DNA from: Akkermansia sp.
Lineage (GTDB): Bacteria; Verrucomicrobiota; Verrucomicrobiia; Verrucomicrobiales; Akkermansiaceae
Assembly: GCA_017399165.1 (NCBI GenBank)
Contig: JAFQEF010000125.1
Span: 1-35,672, forward strand
Direction of reading: 5' to 3'
Length of the DNA stretch: 35,672 nucleotides
The position numbers and the translations under genes were made by a program. Below the pieces are notes generated by a model, which was not told where the DNA came from, made no database searches, and saw only the letters and a list, made by a program, of their open reading frames with translations. This document shows, in pieces, positions 30,543 through 35,672 of this stretch. Each line of letters starts with the position of its first letter. The stretch's first letter is position 1.

Positions 30543-30989
30543 ATGATAGCTCGTATCTTCAATAACATCGTGAAAATCGTGGCTGTTACATTGGCTGCCG
30601 CTATGGTGGGGGCTTGTGTGACAACTCCGGCGGATCGTATCGCTGAAAATCCGGCTGCGTTTCAATCTTTACCCCCTCAACAACAACTGTTGGTGCAACA
30701 GGGGCGAATAGAGCAGGGTATGTCTGCCGATGCCGTTTTACTGGCATGGGGGGCTCCTGACACCGCCCCGGTGTACGGGGAGAAGGATGGACGCAAGACG
30801 GAGCGGTGGATTTATAGAGGGTATGAGCCTGTTACCGTTATGTCAGATTGGAGCCCCCTCCATCATGGCCCATACGGATGGTATGACCCTGTATACCCAA
30901 CAACCGGTACCGCCTATATACCGACTCAAGAGGCTTATGTTGAGTTTGTTAATGGTAAAGTATCTGCATGGGAGAAAAAAGGTGATTAA
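30543..30989 (+). CDS. Lipoprotein with BamE/SmpA-like motif
   Basis: Predicted lipoprotein of 148 residues with lipobox VGAC (Cys25). The segment IEQGMSADAVLLAWGAPD resembles the helix-turn of BamE/SmpA-type domains (usual pattern GMT-x-x-V-x-x-x-x-G-x-P). It is followed by an aromatic-rich strand region (KTERWIYRGYEP, then YGWYDPVYPTTGTAYIP) and ends in a hydrophobic strand (YVEFVNGKVSAWE), as in that fold. A role in the outer-membrane beta-barrel assembly machine is possible, but the rest of the protein does not match BamE closely. Divergent from the exported-protein gene and 41 bp upstream of another lipoprotein gene. Confidence 0.75.
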   Translation: MIARIFNNIVKIVAVTLAAAMVGACVTTPADRIAENPAAFQSLPPQQQLLVQQGRIEQGMSADAVLLAWGAPDTAPVYGEKDGRKTERWIYRGYEPVTVMSDWSPLHHGPYGWYDPVYPTTGTAYIPTQEAYVEFVNGKVSAWEKKGD

Positions 30990-31030
30990 GCATCCCGGCA
31001 TTATTAACTTCCAACAATCTAAATCATATT

Positions 31031-31513
31031 ATGAAAAAAACAATAGTAGCACTCGTATTGGCAGCAGGTCTTCTTGCTGTGCCTTCCTGCAAAAACCTCG
31101 GTTCTCTTGACACTGTCAGCGCTAATCAAGCCGGCGCAGTGGGCGAGGTAATCAGCGGAACCGTTGTTAACGCACGCAATGTAACGATTGACTCCGACTC
31201 CTCCACCAAGAACATGGGTACGCTTATCGGCGCAGCCGTAGGTGCCGGTGCCGGTCAGTTGCTGGGTGGCGGTAGTGGCCGTGTTGCTTCGACTGTAGGT
31301 TTTGGCGCTTTGGGTGCCATGGCCGGCCGTGGTGCTGCCAAATATGGCGACCAAACTCAAGGCCAGGTGCTTACCATTAAGGCAGATGGCAAAAATGGCA
31401 AAACCTACAATGTAACCCAGCCTGTGTATGATGGTGTTGGCTACATCCCCGTGGGTACGCACGGCACCCTTCAGTTGGGTGGTGGCGGCAAGTTCTTGCC
31501 CGATGGTTTCTAA
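31031..31513 (+). CDS. Lipoprotein with glycine-zipper 2TM domain
   Basis: Predicted lipoprotein of 160 residues with lipobox VPSC (Cys20). A glycine-zipper region of two small-residue hydrophobic helices follows (GTLIGAAVGAGAGQLLGGG, then VGFGALGAMAGRGAAKYG), the SlyB/Pcp type. The C-terminus is a small beta domain (GQVLTIKADGKNGKTYNV) that in the family binds or stabilises envelope components. It lies 41 bp after the preceding lipoprotein gene. Likely outer-membrane location with a structural or stress role. Confidence 0.82.
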   Translation: MKKTIVALVLAAGLLAVPSCKNLGSLDTVSANQAGAVGEVISGTVVNARNVTIDSDSSTKNMGTLIGAAVGAGAGQLLGGGSGRVASTVGFGALGAMAGRGAAKYGDQTQGQVLTIKADGKNGKTYNVTQPVYDGVGYIPVGTHGTLQLGGGGKFLPDGF

Positions 31514-31544
31514 TATCCATTAAGTATAATCGTTCTTTTCGATT

Positions 31545-32489
31545 ATGCATTTCGGTAAAACATCTCAGGGAGAAGACATGGAGGTCTTCTCCCTCCTTTC
31601 TTCACACTTGCAGGTGCGTATCACCAACTATGGTGCGCGTATTTTGAGTGTAGTGCATGAGGGGGTAGATTTGCTCTACGGCCCCAAAACGGCAGAAGAG
31701 TTAATGGCAGATACCTGCTATTGCGGTGCAATATGCGGCCGTGTTGCCAACCGTATTGCCGGTGGGGTGTTTGAGTTGGATGGTAAAGAATATCACTTGG
31801 CTACCAACAATGGCTCGAATCACTTGCACGGCGGCATTTGCGGGTTCAGTGATAAGGTGTGGGCGGTGGAGTCTGCAACGGAGTCTCGCTTGGAGCTCTC
31901 TTTGGTGTCTCCGAACATGGAGGAGGGATACCCCGGTAATGTGAGCGTAAAAGCCACGTACGAACTGGTGGATGATACCCTGAGTTTGTACATGGAGGCG
32001 CGCACGGATGCCCCCACGTTGTTGAATCTGACCAATCATGCCTATTGGAACCTCAATGGCTGTGGCACGATGGATGACCACATGTTACAGGTAAATGCCA
32101 CGGCATATACCCCCATGGTGGCTAACATTCCCACCGGTGTCATCATGCCGGTTGCGGGTACATTATATGATTTGACTCAACCTGCTTGTTTAGGTGTTCG
32201 TAATGCCGCGGATGCTATCAGTGGTGGGTATGATGACAACTATGTATTACCCGCTGTAGGCAGTATGAAAACGGCAGCAACTCTTACGAACGGTAAGGTT
32301 GCTTTAACCGTTTCCACTGATGCCCCCGGCATACAGGTGTATACCGGTGATTACTTGCCGCTCAAACGTGGTGGTGTTGCGCTTGAGGCGCAAAATTTCC
32401 CCGATTCCCCTCACCATGCTCATTTCCCCTCCATTGTGCTGATGCCGGAGCAAGTGTATCAGCGCACCATTTCATGGCAGGTGAAATAG
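31545..32489 (+). CDS. galM: Aldose 1-epimerase (mutarotase)
   Basis: Interconverts alpha and beta anomers of galactose or glucose. The 314-residue product shows the galactose mutarotase fold. It has ITNYGARILSV near the N-terminus, GRVANRIAGGVFELDG, NNGSNHLHGG (acid His), TNHAYWNLNG (second catalytic His), and the Glu base in GVALEAQNFPDSPHH. At 314 residues it is somewhat short but complete. A TATAAT (31525-31530) ends 14 bp before the ATG without a good -35. It may serve galactose use with the epimerase at 17794, though they are not in one operon. Confidence 0.92.
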   Translation: MHFGKTSQGEDMEVFSLLSSHLQVRITNYGARILSVVHEGVDLLYGPKTAEELMADTCYCGAICGRVANRIAGGVFELDGKEYHLATNNGSNHLHGGICGFSDKVWAVESATESRLELSLVSPNMEEGYPGNVSVKATYELVDDTLSLYMEARTDAPTLLNLTNHAYWNLNGCGTMDDHMLQVNATAYTPMVANIPTGVIMPVAGTLYDLTQPACLGVRNAADAISGGYDDNYVLPAVGSMKTAATLTNGKVALTVSTDAPGIQVYTGDYLPLKRGGVALEAQNFPDSPHHAHFPSIVLMPEQVYQRTISWQVK

Positions 32490-32505
32490 TTTTATCTATA
32501 TATAC

Positions 32506-32545
32506 AAAAAAAACGGTCATTGGATTGCCAATGACCGTTTTTTTT
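32506..32545. terminator. Bidirectional terminator between galM and lptD
   Basis: ACGGTCATTGG (32513-32523), loop ATTG and CCAATGACCGT (32528-32538). The hairpin is flanked by A-rich and T-rich runs (A7 on the left, T7 on the right). It serves both convergent genes. Confidence 0.92.
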
Positions 32546-32560
32546 GTTGTTGAAAGAGAA

Positions 32561-34996
32561 TCAGAAGAAATTGATGGGCAGGGCAGAGCCTGTTTCACCA
32601 AGGGTGAAGGAGATGCCGAAGCCGGTTTCCTTTTTACCGCCGTTGTCTCGTAAGAACAAGGTGGCACCGGTGTACCAAGCACCAGTTTTGCGGAAGACAG
32701 AGTATTGTTGAATGGGGAGTCTGCCATGCTCAATGTCCCAGTTCCAACGGCAGGCCATGCTGTAGCGGTCGTTGAAGCGCAGGTTAGCTTGTGCGTACAC
32801 CTGATTCGAATCCTCTTGGATAGGGTGATTATTGATGGAGCGATGCCCTATAATACCCTCCAAGTACGCTGTGGGTTGATACTCTAAGTATGTGTGGTAT
32901 TGAGAAAAACCGTCTCCGTTTTGAATGGTGGGGGTCTGAGTCTCCAAATTCAGGCTGAGTCGGCGTACCGGCTCGAATCTGAGGTATGAATATACATTGG
33001 AGAACCTGTTATCACTGTTGGGATTTTCTTCGTTAATGTCAACAAACACATCCCAGTTCAAAATATTTCGTTTCTCTCCGTCCACTGTCGTGGTGAGGGT
33101 GTTTTGCATACCGATTCTCCATATGGTCCAATTGCCCCAGCCGTCTATGCCGCTGAATCCCATCAAATCCAAGCACATGGGGCTGGCCGTACTGTTGCCG
33201 TAGAGTGTGGACCATGTATCCACCCTGGGAACCAAGGGATTGGAGGACGATATGCTGCAATGAGACAACGTGGTGTAGGGCTTAATAACATGCGTTAACC
33301 CTTTGTAGCCTAAATAGGGCAGGCTGAAGTTAGGCATGCTCTTGTGCAGTTTGAAGCTGAAATCAACCCCGGCATAGCCCAAGAAACGGTTGTCTGCGCC
33401 CACGCCGTCTACTCCGTAGTAGCCACTGTAGCCTACGCCGACCTTCGGGGTAATATTAAGGAATCCTAATGCCTTGTAATTTGCAGTAAGCTCATGGGTT
33501 GAATTTGCGCGCAAGTAGGCGGAGGTGTTCATCAGGCGCCGGTAGTAATTGCGAACATCCTCATTGTGCGTGGTGTTCAGCGCAGCTCGGTACATGAACA
33601 TTTCATGCGGCGGAATCTCCTGTCGCATTGTCCCGAAACTGTTTCTCGTTTCGTAGTTGATGCCGGTGTTACCAATGGCTGTTCTGGTCCGGTAATAGGA
33701 GAACTCTATGCGCTCATCCGTGGTGTAATAGTCATTGGGGGCAAAGCGAGTCCACAACATGGCCTCGCTGCGTTTGCCTCGGCGTGTGAGCCTGACGGTG
33801 TTGTCCGGTCTATCGTTGACATGCCCTTCATCTTCAAAGAAATCTCTCAGCATGTACTGATCGCTCAGAATCTCAATGTTTGTACCTAAGGTCCAGTCTC
33901 CGGTTGTATCATTGCTCGGCTTAGGTAAGTTCCAAAGTGTACTCATCTTCGCTGAGTATCGATTATGCTTTGTCGGCTCTCGCGGTATCTCCGTCGGGTT
34001 AATCATCGGGTCGCTATCTGCCGCATAATACAAGCGCAAACCTGTCATGTCCTTGTATTTTTTTGTCATTAACAGGTTCTCGAAATCGATACCCGTAGCA
34101 ATACCTCTACGCGTGCGGTAATCCAGATGCGTTGTTAACAGATAATCTGCCGTGGGAATATTGTTCTCCACGCGCCTGTTCCCTATCAGAAAACCATATT
34201 GATTTAACAGATACGCGCCCCAAATTGACTTGGCACCGGGGTGGGGTAAGTAGCCTTCTCTAGGGTTGAGTGAGTGAGAGAACGAAAACCAACCGATAAT
34301 GGGGATGGCTATGTCATGCCCGGCTCCGGCTACGCTTAATCTTGTCACGCGACCGTAGTCTCCCGGGTATACCGTCAATTGTCCGGCACCTACCCAAGTG
34401 TCGGGTTCTTGGGAGTCATCCGTTGATACATAGGCATCATTAATTTGCATGTATTGTTTGCCCTCTGCATCTTTATCATACAAAATATGAGATCCTCTTA
34501 CGATAATGCCGGAAACCTTGGCTCTTGCGCCCTTAATCTCAACGCGCATGTTGTTCCAGTCATAGGTGCCGCTCTCGGCTTTGGTGAGGGAGTCCCCCAA
34601 ATAGACGGTCAGGGGACCTTGCATCTCTGCCGTTTTTTTGTCTAAATCGACGCGAACCTTTTGTGCCTGAACATCTACTCCTGAGTCTGTCTTAAGGTGT
34701 ACGGGTGTGCCGTGTCCGGTGTAGGTGATGATGCGGTTATTGTTGTTGTAAGAAATTTCACCCCCTTCGTTTTCAATGAGCAAAGACTCAGGGAGCTCCG
34801 GGGTTATCATCTCCCCCGTTGCACGTATGGCTTGGTCTGTCAAGTCCATAACCGGGTTCGGTTTTGCCGAGTTAGCAGGTTCCCCGGGCAAAGGTACAAA
34901 ATCTTGAGCCGATGAGCTGTATGCAATGCCGATTGCTAATACACCTGCGACTATGCCGGCTACTTTTTTGCTGTTGCTGCGCGTTCCGTTTCCCAT
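32561..34996 (-). CDS. lptD: LPS-assembly outer-membrane protein LptD (OstA-type)
   Basis: Outer-membrane translocon that inserts LPS into the outer leaflet. The 811-residue product has a signal peptide (cleavage likely after ...SSA, about residue 30). An N-terminal OstA/LptA-like beta-jellyroll follows (about residues 75-190: IITYTGHGTPVHLKTDSGVDVQAQKV and similar). The rest is a long C-terminal beta-barrel with many alternating aromatic strands (WTRFAPNDYYTTDERIEFSYYR). The barrel entrance motif FSFSHSLNPREGYLPHPG matches the LptD core. It has only three or four cysteines, so the E. coli disulfide pattern is not conserved. The promoter is TTGACA with CAAACT. LptE was not seen. Confidence 0.85.
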   Translation of the reverse strand: MGNGTRSNSKKVAGIVAGVLAIGIAYSSSAQDFVPLPGEPANSAKPNPVMDLTDQAIRATGEMITPELPESLLIENEGGEISYNNNNRIITYTGHGTPVHLKTDSGVDVQAQKVRVDLDKKTAEMQGPLTVYLGDSLTKAESGTYDWNNMRVEIKGARAKVSGIIVRGSHILYDKDAEGKQYMQINDAYVSTDDSQEPDTWVGAGQLTVYPGDYGRVTRLSVAGAGHDIAIPIIGWFSFSHSLNPREGYLPHPGAKSIWGAYLLNQYGFLIGNRRVENNIPTADYLLTTHLDYRTRRGIATGIDFENLLMTKKYKDMTGLRLYYAADSDPMINPTEIPREPTKHNRYSAKMSTLWNLPKPSNDTTGDWTLGTNIEILSDQYMLRDFFEDEGHVNDRPDNTVRLTRRGKRSEAMLWTRFAPNDYYTTDERIEFSYYRTRTAIGNTGINYETRNSFGTMRQEIPPHEMFMYRAALNTTHNEDVRNYYRRLMNTSAYLRANSTHELTANYKALGFLNITPKVGVGYSGYYGVDGVGADNRFLGYAGVDFSFKLHKSMPNFSLPYLGYKGLTHVIKPYTTLSHCSISSSNPLVPRVDTWSTLYGNSTASPMCLDLMGFSGIDGWGNWTIWRIGMQNTLTTTVDGEKRNILNWDVFVDINEENPNSDNRFSNVYSYLRFEPVRRLSLNLETQTPTIQNGDGFSQYHTYLEYQPTAYLEGIIGHRSINNHPIQEDSNQVYAQANLRFNDRYSMACRWNWDIEHGRLPIQQYSVFRKTGAWYTGATLFLRDNGGKKETGFGISFTLGETGSALPINFF

Positions 34997-35006
34997 TACG
35001 AAAATC

Positions 35007-35035
35007 AGTTTGCCTTAATTGTTCAGTTTTGTCAA
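35007..35035 (-). promoter_or_regulatory. Promoter of lptD
   Basis: On the minus strand TTGACA (35030-35035), a 17-bp spacer and CAAACT (35007-35012). The -10 ends 10 bp before the ATG. The -10 is weak, the -35 perfect. Confidence 0.55.
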
Positions 35036-35172
35036 GCTTCTTTCTACCTGATTTGTCGCGTGCGCGGTGAAAATTGCATTTTATTGCGGGTAATAAGCTT
35101 TCCGTTGGCTTCAAATTCGGCTTCTGTTGCTTGAAAATTTCCCTGCATGGCAAAAAATGGTGAATTTTCGTG

Positions 35173-35201
35173 TTGCAAGTTACCTCATATCGTGCTATTT
35201 T
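35173..35201 (+). promoter_or_regulatory. Promoter of pckG
   Basis: TTGCAA (35173-35178), a 17-bp spacer and TATTTT (35196-35201). The -10 ends 9 bp before the ATG. Confidence 0.6.
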
Positions 35202-35210
35202 ATTGGCACC

Positions 35211-35672
35211 ATGATTACAGGTACTACACATAAGAAGGCTGCCGAGTGGGTGGAGCAAATCCGCCAGCTCTGCAAACCCGATTCCGTCTACTGGTGCGAC
35301 GGTTCCGAGGAAGAGAACACCCAGCTGTGTGACATGCTGGTTGAAAAGGGCACCTATATTCGCCTTAACCCCGAGAAGCGCCCCGGCTGCTTCTTGGCTC
35401 GTTCTACTCCTTCTGACGTGGCCCGCGTAGAGGAACGCACGTTCATCTGCTCCGAGAAGCAGGAGGACGCCGGTCCCACCAACAACTGGAAGTCCCCGGA
35501 AGAGATGCGCGCCATCCTCAACCCCTTCCTCGATGGCTCCATGAAGGGCCGTACCATGTACGTGATTCCTTTCTGCATGGGTCCGCTTGACTCCCCCCTT
35601 GCCAAAATCGGCATCGAAATCACTGACTCCGCTTACGTTGTCACCAACATGCGCATCATGACCATCATGGGC
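35211..35672 (+). CDS. pckG: PEP carboxykinase (GTP), 5' part
   Basis: The first 154 residues of a GTP-dependent phosphoenolpyruvate carboxykinase, cut by the window edge. The enzyme interconverts oxaloacetate and PEP and links glycolysis to the C4 branch. In gut fermenters it often runs towards oxaloacetate and CO2 fixation. The start [20 protein letters not shown] is followed by [40 protein letters not shown] and [20 protein letters not shown]. All are highly conserved in the GTP class, which differs from the ATP class. The catalytic and nucleotide-binding parts lie outside the window. Codon use is strongly biased, fitting a well-expressed core gene. Confidence 0.95.
   Translation, partial: MITGTTHKKAAEWVEQIRQLCKPDSVYWCDGSEEENTQLCDMLVEKGTYIRLNPEKRPGCFLARSTPSDVARVEERTFICSEKQEDAGPTNNWKSPEEMRAILNPFLDGSMKGRTMYVIPFCMGPLDSPLAKIGIEITDSAYVVTNMRIMTIMG

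Noticed and set aside
1..35672. tRNA or rRNA genes
   Set aside because: Intergenic gaps were read for cloverleaf-like arms and CCA ends and for rRNA signatures, and none was convincing. This was by eye; a covariance-model scan would be decisive.

Overview
The window looks like a chromosomal segment of a Verrucomicrobiota bacterium, most likely Akkermansia or a close relative. The pointers are a PEP-CTERM surface protein with a VPEPS / hydrophobic / polyarginine tail, a GTP-type PEP carboxykinase, LPS assembly genes (waaA, lptD), a bactofilin next to pyrH-frr, and almost no Shine-Dalgarno sequences. The placement is inferred from gene content and protein style; no search was run. No rRNA, tRNA or CRISPR array was recognised.

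Layout. 1-307: REP-like GC hairpins. 308-2566 (-): a TonB/ExbB/ExbD-type energy transduction operon. 2683-5250 (+): a small exported coiled-coil protein and mutL. 5251-5626: gene-free stretch with a 33-bp triple repeat, REP-like palindromes and a terminator. 5627-8512: a PEP-CTERM surface protein with chlamydial Pmp-like repeats, an intergenic segment bounded by 18-bp inverted repeats, and a tyrosine recombinase. 8582-14621 (+): ROK kinase, RNA m5C methyltransferase, an exported cysteine protein overlapping an alpha/beta hydrolase, alr, pyrH, frr, bactofilin. 14683-17665 (-): operon nadA, midA-like, menE-like. 17794-21500 (+): sugar-nucleotide epimerase, SWIM zinc-finger protein, large exported protein. 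21564-24416 (-): SulP transporter then mutY. 24565-25596 (+): tdh. 25675-30469 (-): thioredoxin-fold protein, two tandem lipoproteins, waaA, rsmD and an exported protein. 30543-32489 (+): two lipoproteins and galM. 32561-34996 (-): lptD. 35211 to the edge (+): 5' part of pckG.

The most striking element is a predicted phase-variation switch at 7349-7504. Two perfect 18-bp inverted repeats bound a 114-bp segment between the surface-protein gene and the recombinase gene. A fixed -10 box (TATACT) lies directly outside the left repeat on the surface-gene side. The right end of the segment carries TTGAC against its repeat. As drawn, the -35 position facing the surface gene is GTGCTT. Inverting the segment would place TTGACT exactly 17 bp from TATACT, with the repeat itself as the spacer. 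The sequence shown would be the OFF state, and the adjacent recombinase is the obvious candidate invertase.

A second theme is promoter architecture. At least thirteen genes have a sigma70-like -35, a 16-17 bp spacer and a -10 box ending only 6-13 bp before the start codon, with no Shine-Dalgarno sequence. This predicts leaderless or nearly leaderless mRNAs, and it was used here to choose several start codons.
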